Source of the DNA: Bifiguratus adelaidae
Lineage: Eukaryota; Mucoromycota; Endogonomycetes; Endogonales
Reading direction: 5' to 3'
Length of the DNA: 62,228 nucleotides
Assembly: GCA_002261195.1 (NCBI GenBank)
Contig: MVBO01000087.1
Coordinates: 1-62,228 of the forward strand
Both the position numbers and the translations under genes were made by a program. The notes under the pieces were generated by a model. The model worked only from the letters and a program-made list of their open reading frames with translations. It was not told the DNA's origin and did no database searches. Position 1 is the stretch's first letter; every line of letters starts with the position of its first letter. Below are positions 44,027 through 53,448 of the stretch, piece after piece.

Positions 44027-46329
44027 TAGGGTTGTTTGGGCGGATGACGTGTACGCGGTCGCTAATACAATTTCTCGACTAATGTATTTGTGTTTCTCAG
44101 AGTATTTCCTTTGTGTCAATCACCTTGAACAGTAGGGAATATTGACATCGATACAGGCAATGGTTATAGGATATGAAATTTGACAGCGTGGACAAGAGGT
44201 GAATACATATCACCTTGGCGGATGGGCGCTATAGGATGGCAATCATTCAGGGCAATGTTCGTGGCACGGTGCTAACTTTGGTTGCTACATTTGCTGGCCA
44301 CACACAGCAGCAAAGATGGCGCCATTTCACTTCACGGATCTGTAGCGACGAGGCGTAAATCTCGCATGAGGGTTGTGGAATGTGGAAAGAGTATCATGGC
44401 AAGCGATCTATGCTTGACAGCTGCAAGGTCTGCAAGATATCGGCAGATAGCGACATTAAGGCCGCTTAAGTATGTTGGTGCGATTGTGTATTAGCAAGGA
44501 AAGATGGGCGATCAAGCGCAGAAAATTTAATTTCAGGTTCGTGGACAACAGTAGGCTATTTGAATCAGGCTCTCGGCATGATTTTAACGTATATTTTGAC
44601 AGGGAAGTTGGTTTGCCAACGTGAGCAAAAGCCCCTGACTCTGTAACACCGAAAAAGCATACCGTTCAGCCAGCATTCTCAAATTCGGGATTGGCAAGCC
44701 GATGTGTGCTTGTGACCAATAAGCAAACAGGTATGTCACGAGTACATTCGACATGTAGATCATGGAACACGTGTTCCATTGGACATATTTGAACCCCTGA
44801 TCCAATTATGGCACAGGTAAATCCTTTATGCAAAGCAACCTCTCCCCTAGAACGGCTAAACTCAAATTGCTACCTGTAATTTGAATGATATTCAAAGTCC
44901 GATGCGGGCTTTTGTACACCCTTTGCCTATTTGCCTATTTGCCTGTTAGTCAGCTTCTCGTCTCGAATGTCGGCAGCTTACTGAAAATTTTATTTGGTTG
45001 AAATCCGACACGAGTAGACGAGTAGAAGCGTAACAAGGCGTTCCTGCTGACTCGGAATTTCCGCCAGCGTGCGGATACACCTAAATGTAGTCGTCAGACC
45101 TCTAGTCACGCGATCGTAACCCCAGAATTCCAAACTAGAAAAGGAAGCTGGCGAAAAGGAAAAGTACGGTAATTTACTGGAAAAGGCGGGGTTCCAAATT
45201 ATTGGGTGAGCAATTAACGCCACAATGTTACACGAGACGTGGGTCACCTTTTGGTTGCCTTGGCGCTTTTCATGCAGCACAAGTCTCAGGTGGATGCCGA
45301 CAACGTTGCCATCCCTAGCCCCAATGCAACACCTTCTGAAGGCAGATCAGAGTGCTTCATCCCCAGGGCCCACTGGGCTTTCAAACCGCCCGATGTAAGC
45401 TTAGTACGTAACTTTCGAGAATTCCTGGATAAGGGTGTTGGCAATGTAACACACTGTATGACGCTTCGCCACTGCGGCTTTTCCGCAACGTCGCTTGGTA
45501 CTCTCGACCGAAGTTCTAGGACCAATCGGCGATTAAACAAGACATAGTCTTAGAATGGGGTAGAGTGAATCAAGCGAGATGATCGAACATGTTCGCGTGG
45601 GTTTGGGGCTGCAGAATCTAATGTTATGCACCCGCCGTCCCCAGCTTTTTCCCGTCTGTAACCCAAAGAATGCGCCATTTCCCACATGATCAAAAATGGT
45701 TTTATGGCGTATTGTACCCGGCCGAGTTACATGCTGTTTACCGAGAGAGGACGGCCCTAAACGGTGATGTGCTAGATAGTGACTCCCCTGTTCAAGATTG
45801 TGGACCATCTTACAGAGATAGTGCAACAATGCCCCCCACGAATCTTCACATCTTTAGACTTCGCTCCACATCTGTGGCGTTCTTCCCATCTGCCCGAAGT
45901 GTTTTTTCCAGAGAGTTCCCCATATTTTCCATCCAGTTGTGTGACCTTTCGGACATTGAAAGTGGGACTGAATATCTTTAGTCTCGCGGAATGACTCGAT
46001 TTGGACAGCAGGGGTTTCAGTCATTACCAGCGGCCATCTTTGGTGCCGTCAAGTGTATCACCCACGGGGATGACACGACATTGTAGTGGCCAGGCAAGAG
46101 AACGTCAGCAAGATTTACCCGCACAGGACCGGAACCAGCAAGCACGCTAATTCAATATAGTGAAGCCTAGATGCGTTTAAGCGCTTCTACGGAGTATGAA
46201 CTTTCTCATTTTCTACTTTTGTACCACTCTGAGTCCAGCCCTTTTTTGCCGTTTTCTCCATCCAATCAAATTTGAGATTTCAGATATCCGGCTGGGAATG
46301 GAAAACCCGCTCCGGGTCTGGACGCCAAA
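44027..46329. other. Long gene-free interval before the sugar transporter
   Basis: About 2.3 kb with no convincing coding region. It contains an 18-bp perfect palindrome ATGGAACACGTGTTCCAT (44762-44779) and three tandem TTTGCCTA-like units (about 44922-44945). No transposase or RNA gene was seen. It may be the remote promoter of the transporter or decayed mobile DNA. Confidence 0.5.
44762..44779. repeat. 18-bp perfect palindrome centred on CACGTG
   Basis: ATGGAACACGTGTTCCAT is its own reverse complement. It lies 1.7 kb upstream of the sugar transporter, in gene-free DNA. It could be a dimer-binding site or chance. Confidence 0.4.
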
Positions 46330-46350
46330 CCCCGCCCCCACTTTCCCCGC
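46330..46350 (+). promoter_or_regulatory. Clustered CreA/Mig1-type GC boxes
   Basis: Positions 46330-46350 carry overlapping CCCCGC and CCCCAC, then a second CCCCGC, the core (reverse of SYGGGG) of CreA/Mig1 carbon-repressor sites. They stand just before the TATA-like box of the sugar transporter, 95-115 bp before its ATG. Glucose control of this gene is inferred. Confidence 0.45.
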
Positions 46351-46362
46351 ACTCTGCTCCTG

Positions 46363-46370
46363 CATAAATA
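46363..46370 (+). promoter_or_regulatory. TATA-like box of the sugar transporter
   Basis: CATAAATA about 75-80 bp before the ATG at 46445, followed by a pyrimidine run near 46405-46420. Confidence 0.45.
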
Positions 46371-46444
46371 GCCAACACGCCCGCGAGCAAGAGACAAGGT
46401 ACTCTTTTTTTTTCTCCCATCAACCTCACACGAAATCAAACACA

Positions 46445-48091
46445 ATGCCTGGTGGTGCGGTTGTCGCAGCAACGGACAACGTCGATCGTATTGAAGCTCC
46501 AGTAACATGGAAGGCTTACGCCATGTGTGTCTTCGCCTCCTTTGGAGGTATCTTCTTTGGTTATGACTCTGGTTACATTGGTGGTGTCCAGGGCATGGCA
46601 TACTTCATTAACCTTATTGACGGTCCCGATGCCAAATCCCTTGTATCCTGGGAAGCTTCTTTGATTGTCGGCATTCTCTCTGCTGGTACTTTCATCGGTG
46701 CTCTTATTGCTGGTGATCTCTCTGATTTCTTTGGTCGTCGTACTACCATCATCTCTGGATGCATTATCTTCATTATTGGTGTTATTTTGCAGACTGCCTC
46801 AGCTGGTCTTGGTCTTCTAGTTGCCGGACGTTTTATTGCCGGTTTGGGTGTAGGCTTTGTCTCTGCTATCATCATTCTCTACATGTCTGAAATTGCTCCC
46901 AGAAAGGTGCGTGGTGCCATTGTCTCTGGTTACCAGTTCTGCATTACAATTGGTCTGCTCCTTGCTGCTGTTGTCACATATAGTACCGAGAACCGTAACG
47001 ACTCTGGCTCCTACCGTATACCCATCGGTTTGCAAATGTTGTGGGCTCTCATCCTTGGTGTTGGTTTGCTTTTCCTCCCCGAGTCTCCTCGTTACTTCGT
47101 CAAGAAGGAGCAGATCGATAAAGCTCGTATCGCTTTGGGCAGAGTCCGTGGCCAAGATCCCAACTCTGAATATGTTGAATCTGAACTTGCTGAGATTATG
47201 GCCAATGCTGAATACGAGCGCCAAGTTATTCCCGATACTGGTTACTTTGGCTCATGGGCTAACTGCTTCAGCGGTAGCGTCTTCAAGGCTAACAGCAATG
47301 TCCGCAAGACTATCCTTGGTACTTCTTTGCAAATGATGCAACAATGGACTGGTGTCAACTTCGTTTTCTACTACTCAACCCCCTTCCTTCAGTCTACTGG
47401 TGCTATCAGCAATGTCTTCCTCATCTCCCTCATCTTCACCCTTGTCAATGTGTGCTCCACTCCTCTGTCTTTCTGGCTTGTTGAGCGATATGGTCGTCGT
47501 CCCATGCTTATCTGGGGTGCTGTTGGTATGACTGTCTGTGAGTTCATTGTCGGCATTGTTGGTGTCACTATCGGTTTCAACTACACTCACGTCGATGCCG
47601 CTGGCAATACCATTGCTAACAACATCTCTGCTGTCAACGCCCAAATTGCCTTCATTGCCATCTACATCTTCTTTTTCGCCACCACCTGGGGTCCTGGTGC
47701 CTGGGTCGTCATTGGTGAGGTCTTCCCTCTTCCCATCCGTTCCCGCGGTGTTGCCTTGTCTACCGCCTCCAACTGGCTTTGGAACATGATTATCGCTGTC
47801 ATTACTCCCTACTTGGTCGGTGCCGACGAGGCCAACCTTCAATCCAGTGTCTTCTTCCTATGGGGTTCTCTCTGTGCTGCATGCTTCGTTTACGCTTATT
47901 TCCTTGTCCCCGAGACCAAAGGACTCACCCTCGAACAAGTCGACAGAATGTTGGACGAAGTTAGCCCAAGGCACTCTGCTGGATGGAAGCCAAGAACCAC
48001 ATATGCCGCCGAACTGGGCATGACCGACGATGCCAAGTTGGAGAAGCAAGCCGTGGAGCCTGTCGTCGACGACAAGGCTACGCCTGTCTAA
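46445..48091 (+). CDS. High-affinity hexose transporter (HXT/RCO3-like MFS)
   Basis: Intronless 548-residue sugar porter of the plasma membrane. I start at 46445 (MPGGAVVAATDNVDRIEAPV); the frame stays open to 46196 but that part is promoter. Family signatures: FASFGGIFFGYDSGYIGGVQ, DFFGRR, GRFIAGLGVGFVSA, YMSEIAPRKVRGAIVSGYQF, PESPRYFVKK, MQQWTGVNFVFYYSTPF, ERYGRRPMLIWG, GEVFPLPIRSRG and VPETKGLTLEQVDRML. The tail is acidic. Codon choice is strongly biased (GGT, GCT, CTT, ATT), as in highly expressed genes, and unlike most neighbours. CreA-type boxes and a TATA-like box precede it, suggesting glucose control. Confidence 0.93.
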   Translation: MPGGAVVAATDNVDRIEAPVTWKAYAMCVFASFGGIFFGYDSGYIGGVQGMAYFINLIDGPDAKSLVSWEASLIVGILSAGTFIGALIAGDLSDFFGRRTTIISGCIIFIIGVILQTASAGLGLLVAGRFIAGLGVGFVSAIIILYMSEIAPRKVRGAIVSGYQFCITIGLLLAAVVTYSTENRNDSGSYRIPIGLQMLWALILGVGLLFLPESPRYFVKKEQIDKARIALGRVRGQDPNSEYVESELAEIMANAEYERQVIPDTGYFGSWANCFSGSVFKANSNVRKTILGTSLQMMQQWTGVNFVFYYSTPFLQSTGAISNVFLISLIFTLVNVCSTPLSFWLVERYGRRPMLIWGAVGMTVCEFIVGIVGVTIGFNYTHVDAAGNTIANNISAVNAQIAFIAIYIFFFATTWGPGAWVVIGEVFPLPIRSRGVALSTASNWLWNMIIAVITPYLVGADEANLQSSVFFLWGSLCAACFVYAYFLVPETKGLTLEQVDRMLDEVSPRHSAGWKPRTTYAAELGMTDDAKLEKQAVEPVVDDKATPV

Positions 48092-48588
48092 AGGCCCTTT
48101 CCCGGGTTGCGTGTTTGATACGTTATAATTATCAATTCTGATAGTGCCAGTCTAGACTGTCGAGACACATAACAGATTGGTAGGGTTTATTTCAATTCTA
48201 GTTCGTAGTAATGTACACCCTGTCATAAATCATGTATTAAAAGAATTTTGCACAAGGACCGTACGAACCTTGTCTTTCTATTCATTTTGTTTCTTGTTTG
48301 TTGACGCTTGCTAATTGAAATACCTGGACTATGTGGACATCTTGAGCGTCATTAGGTGCAGCATTTCACCTGGTTGACTTCAAATGATGATCCAGAGGGA
48401 TTCATTGTTGATGCTGGTCCATCGCACGCTATCATTGAATATGACGGTATCCACCACTTTATCTATCGCTGGATGAGTTTAAAGAATTGGTCCATGTAGC
48501 CCGAATATCCTTTTCTCAAATTGTCTTTCCCAGAATATACAGTGTCGCGGTGGAAAACAAAGACAGGACACGACATTTTGTCGTCATT

Positions 48589-49043
48589 GGTTTTCCCCAC
48601 GGTTCGGTACGGTTCGGTGTAGCCAAATACCGAACCGAACGGTAATCTCCGAAACCCTACCGGACCAGACCAATATTTACAGTTCGGTTTCGGTACGGTA
48701 TTCGGTGTCTCGACTACCAGCCAAACTGCCTTTATACCCCTGGGTCAGCTAAATTACTCCATCGGTTATACACTGAGTACCTTGTAAAAGTATAAAGAAG
48801 AAAACTGGGGAAGCCAGTCGTTAAACAGAACGCGACGAAATTGTTTTTTTATAATGTCCTGGTGGTATCTGGACCCCAAGAGCCTGTGTCATAACAGGCA
48901 CAGCAATTTACGGTACACCGTGAAAAACCGAGATATGAGCTGACGATACCGAATTGATACCGCGGTGTAGTTGGGCTCTAATACCTTGCAAATTGGAACC
49001 GAACGGTATCATAATCGGTATACCGCATACCGTAGGGGAACGC
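48589..49043. mobile_element. MITE-like element of GGTTCGGTACGG repeats
   Basis: About 455 bp with no ORF. Imperfect inverted termini: the left side reads TTTTCCCCACGGTTCGGT and the right side, on the minus strand, GTTCCCCTACGGTATGCGGT. Inside are many GGTTCGGT/ACCGAACC units in both orientations, including a hairpin with stems 48609-48618 and 48629-48638 and a 10-nt loop. No target duplication is obvious and no transposase is present. A non-autonomous element is the best reading; a low-complexity inverted satellite is the alternative. Confidence 0.45.
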
Positions 49044-49198
49044 TAGACTCACCCTTTATATATCTATGTTGCGAGGCACTGTTTCGCGTTTTGGGCATCG
49101 TCTTGCGTTAGATCACTCTTGCATGCACGCGTTTCTAGCAATCCTTTCTATCATGACCTGACCACTCATAGTCCACCTATGCTCACAAGTTATCTAGT

Positions 49199-50534
49199 AT
49201 GTTCACTTCACCTTCGACAACGAAGGGTGACACGAGCAATTTCCATTCCTGGAAGTCCAATCCACGGTCGCGTTCTTCACCACTTACTGATGCCGCCATG
49301 ACTACCATAAAACAAGGCAAAGAGAACATTTCGCGTAGTGCTTCCAAGGAGTAAGCAGCACATAGGACATTTTCATTGGTTACATTGACATTGTGGGTAG
49401 CACTGCGAATGCGTACGAATCTCAAAGACGCGCCAATATCGAGGCGAATCAGGCTTTATTACGCGAACTCGGTCTCCATTCCGTCCAATTCAATAGTCTT
49501 TTACAACCAGAGCATAGCGAGACTGAAAATGTATGTGATTCGTTACCTGCTGAACGAATTTACTCAGTGTTTTCTATAGGTACCTCCCAAAACGACTGCC
49601 CGGAGGGTTCATAGACCGGCCAAGATGAAGGTCAAGGAGATCGTCCAAGTCGCACGCAAATCCCGTCGAATCCGTGGAGAAGCTGCCATGGACGAGGCAA
49701 GTATTCACTAGAATGTCTTCCAAGGTGTTCTGAATTTGCGTTTCCAGAAAGAGATCCAGGAGGATGTCAGCAGGACGATTGTCATCGAGGAACATCGTCG
49801 AGTACGCGGCGAGTATTCGCGCTCGCTGTGGAAGGGCAAAAAACAGACGACATCGTTTGAAGCAACATACGAAATACCCGAAAATCTAGGAGTACCCATC
49901 ACTTTAGGTGAGTTCATCGTCTGAAGGTTTGCCAAGGAAAGCTGACTGATGGATCTCGTAGGTTCCATTGGTACTACTATTTGGGACTTGGGTAAGTTGC
50001 GGCCGGTGGACGAACATGCGCCAAAGTATTGGAGTACCAGTGCGGTAAGCGTCAGTCAATTACAAAGATTTGGGAATGCGCCGTCCTCAAACCCTTTCAG
50101 TGCTTGTTCAAGCATCCATACCCAATTGGATATCGCGCAACGAAGCAGCATTTCAATCACGAATATACCATGACCATCGATGAAGGCCCCGAGGGACCAA
50201 TATTCACCGTCAAATGTGATAACGGCATCGTTTTCACTGGCGTCACTCCCACGGCGCCTTGGACAGATGCCTGCAAAAAGAGTAATTCAAGTGGAACGCG
50301 CGTTAGCGGCCCCTTGGTATGTTAAATTCGCTTGAACTAGCTCATGTTGCTGAATATCGGCAGTTTTATGGCTTCTCCGATCCCATCACCATGAGATTGA
50401 TTGAAAGCATGCCTGGATACGATGCTGTCTTAGAGGCAGAACAGGAACGTGAAAGGTTAAAGGAAGAAGCTCGGCAGGCAAAGCGTATGAAACGTACCCA
50501 CTCCAATACCACAGATAGTTCAGACCCATTGTAA
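49199..50534 (+). CDS. FYRN/FYRC-domain nuclear protein
   Basis: Chromatin-associated type protein. Start ATG at 49199 (MFTSPSTTKGDTSNF). The N-terminal block YESQRRANIEANQALLRELG recalls fungal nuclear proteins, followed by a basic patch MKVKEIVQVARKSRRIRGEA. The FYRN part contains CLFKHPYPIGYRATKQHF and EYTMTIDEGPEGPIF; FYRC contains SGPLFYGFSDPITMRLIE, ending PGYDAVLEAEQERERLKEEA with a basic tail KRMKRTHS. At least six short introns. The exact complex is not recognised; FYR pairs occur in KMT2/SET, JmjC and TBRG1-type proteins, but no SET or JmjC domain is present. Another FYR protein lies at 56550. Confidence 0.72.
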
Positions 50535-50645
50535 TTTTTGTAAAGTAACACTCCACACTCTTCAACACCATTGTTCTCTCTCGTAAAATTCGCTGACGTA
50601 GACAAGTTTTGACGGGCTAGCCTCTCTCCTTTTCACACTGTGACA

Positions 50646-51693
50646 ATGAATCGACCACAATTCGCCCAGCCCTATGGGTATGCAGGTCATGCTGGCATGG
50701 GTTACCCAAACGTACATCAACAACAACAGCAGGTTGCGATGGCACAGCAACATTTTCAATTCCGCCCTAATCAGCAGCCGACACAGCGCGCGAACGTTCC
50801 CGCGTCAGCGCTACCCTACGCTAATCAAAAGCGTCCTTCAGTGCCTAATGCCGCAGCTGGCACCAACAAGGTGCGTGGCTTATTAGGTGGATCGCCAAAG
50901 ACATGTGCTAAAGAACCTTGTTGCAGGTTGCAACGCGCCCAGGTCAAGTCGAGGCAGAGGAAGAACCATCAGGAGGTAAGGCGTCTTGCACAGCTTGACT
51001 CTACAAGCTTGGTCGCTTGTTCACGTGCAGACTGACACTTACGACACGATCGTTATCTAGACGAGCTTGATTCGGTGACAACTCGAGAAGTCTCTATGGC
51101 GCGTTACAAGCGGAATCACGACTACCTCGCCGAAGTTTTTTCACCCTATCCAGTGTGTACGTGTATATGAGGGATCTATGACGCTAGTTTGCAGAGTCTA
51201 ATATGCGTGCACCTGCGCTCCTTAGCATCCATCCTCCCTCCACCACTCGATCTGCCGGTAGACCGCAAGGCCGAATTTGAAGCGCAATTGGTAAGTGGAC
51301 TGAGCTGTTGTCCATTGAGCGCAGCTCTGTCGGATGGCTAACAACTGACATTGCTACATCATAGGCATCTCATGAGAAAGAAATGCAAGACCTGAGACAG
51401 CAACATAATGAACGGATAGCTGAAGTTCAGCGAGAGAATGAGCAATATTGGGCTATTATGCGAGATTTGGACAAGGCAACGACGCTCGAGGTAAGGATGC
51501 TTCCTTCCCTTTCCATCACGACATTTTGAGCCATCATTCAATATTGTTACTTGTTTAGGAGATTGAAAAAGTGCAAGAGCGCATGTCTGCATTTACAAAC
51601 CTACCCTTAGAGAAACCCCTGGCCAAAGTGCGACAAGAGGAGGATAGTCGAGCCGAAGCGGACGACACGGCGATGAGTTTCCTACTCACGTGA
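50646..51693 (+). CDS. Q-rich protein with a conserved RYKRNHDYLAEVFSP block, unrecognised
   Basis: About 230 residues from six exons. The N-terminus is Gln/Asn/Tyr-rich (MNRPQFAQPYGYAGHAGMGY), the middle acidic (GQVEAEEEPSGDELDS), then a compact block VSMARYKRNHDYLAEVFSPY, PLDLPVDRKAEFEAQL and a coiled coil (HEKEMQDLRQQHNERIAEVQ). No catalytic motif. The RxxRNHDYL.EVFSP pattern looks like subunits of fungal SWI/SNF-type complexes, but I cannot confirm the family. Introns are all about 50-100 nt. It begins 111 bp after the FYR gene stop. Confidence 0.55.
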
Positions 51694-51762
51694 CTTTTGT
51701 ATCACTTTCATGTGGGCGCCTGGCTCTCCCCACAACTTGTAGCATAGTCGTAGAATACAGCG

Positions 51763-53342
51763 ATGGATAACATCCGCAAGAGTATGCGGCGTCTGCCACC
51801 AAAGACGACGACTTACTTTCTTCGTCAAGCTTTTTCATTGCCTACAAAGGCTGCACGAGCCATTCTGGAAGACATTACCAAACCACTCAAGGAACACAAA
51901 CCATGGATCCGCAAGTCAACGAGCGACAAGTGGAAAGGGTATTGGATTGGAGAGGAAGTCTCCAATGCTTCAGATGAAGAAATTGACCGACGCGTTCGCC
52001 AAGCCGATGTCGTTTTGTTCTACGTCCACGGTAAGTTGAACACCCTTGCCCTGTTTCACGCCGATCAAACGTTCATATGGGAAATAGGTGGAGGATTTCG
52101 ATTGGGTCAGGCCACCATGTGTATGGACGCGTATATCGGTTGGATCAAAGTGCTTCAAGAGCAACATGGATTCAAGGTGATCATGATGTCGGTTCATCAT
52201 GGTAAGTGTTTGCTAGGTGAAGCGCTTTTTTTAGCTCAATTTCTACATGAACAGGTTTAGCGCCTGAATGCAAATACCCTGAACCATTGCAAGATGTGAT
52301 GGATGCTTATGAGCACCTCGTCCGAGACTTGAATGTACCTGGCTCGAAAGTAGTCATGGGTATGTTTTGCAATATTTATTTCCTGTGTTTGCGTGCTAAT
52401 GGTTTGTCAGTGGGCGATTCTTCAGGGGCAGCTTTGTGCTTGGAAACCCTCTTCATCTCGCACGATCCGTCACAATTTGTGGTGGTGGTGGACGAAGAAC
52501 AAGAAGAGGAGGTGCCAGAAGAACCAAAGAAGGGTGGAGAAAAGATGGACGGAAAGAAGGAACAGCAGCGCCGAAACAGCAAAGGTGACAAGGGCAATGA
52601 CCGACAGAGCAAATTATCGACCGTGGGATCCACGGTGAGCGAGGAGAAGGTGGAGCAGCTCACCGACGAGGCTCTACCCCGACCTGCTGGTGTCATCATG
52701 ATCTCTCCCATTGTCACCGATGACACCACATCGCGCTCCTGGCAAGTGAATCAAAAGTATGACTTTGTAACCCAGTATACGGCCAAGGTCATCAAGAGAG
52801 ATTATATTCCACCCGAAATGGTGGATGACGTCGACGGCACCTTTTTAGGGCTCGCAAAATTGGAAGAAGGCTTCTCAGACTGGCTGCCACATAGTTTGCT
52901 CTTTTACATTGGTGGTCGCGAAGTTTTAAGAGACGACGACATTGAATTTGCCGAGAAACTCAAGCGAAACGGCCTGGATGTTCAAGTGATTGTGGAGCCC
53001 AAGGGTATTCACGATTGGTTTTGTATCCGGGAAACATTTGCTGACAAGAAGGCACTTCAAAAAGCTGATTTGGCTTTTGGGCGATACGTGGACATGGTAA
53101 TCACCGGTGTTCGACGCGCATCTGTCCATCATTCCGTCTATTATACCCCAAGCGTCTTGTCGACAGTCGAGCGTTTCTCATTGGCCACACTGGGATCGCA
53201 ACCGGGTGTTTCGGGTGATGGCGAGCGCATCATTAAGGAGAGTGAATTGACCGATCCGCGGTCGTCTGTGAGATCACCTTTATCTGATCATGACAAGCTA
53301 CCTTTCGTGCGACAGCATTCCTCGCAGCATTCAAGTCACTGA
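51763..53342 (+). CDS. Alpha/beta hydrolase of the hormone-sensitive lipase type
   Basis: Esterase or lipase. Start ATG at 51763 (MDNIRKSMRRLPPKTTTYFL), no signal peptide. The oxyanion-hole motif YVHGGGFRLG forms across an intron; then SVHHGLAPECKYPEPLQD, the nucleophile elbow VGDSSGAALCLETLFISH, and a lysine/glutamate-rich insert of about 65 residues. PAGVIMISPIVTDDTTSRSW, FYIGGREVLRDDD (acid Asp) and EPKGIHDWF (catalytic His) complete the triad. The C-terminal about 60 residues are Ser-rich and likely regulatory. HGGG and the AP-P pattern match the HSL/plant-carboxylesterase group. Substrate unknown. Confidence 0.85.
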
Positions 53343-53448
53343 CCTCGCGAGGCATCACTTCCTCTTTCTCTATAGTCTAGCTAGTATGTCATCTATTCTT
53401 ATTGATCTCTGAATTGTAAATTACACGTGTATCATGCGTATGCTTGCT

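Noticed and set aside
41958..46000. Small ORFs in the gene-poor stretch (for example 42358-42600, 45239-45547)
   Set aside because: Short, overlapping in several frames, no motifs and no splice-compatible joining.
46196..46444. In-frame N-terminal extension of the hexose transporter
   Set aside because: It would translate the GC boxes and TATA-like element; the family N-terminus starts at 46445.
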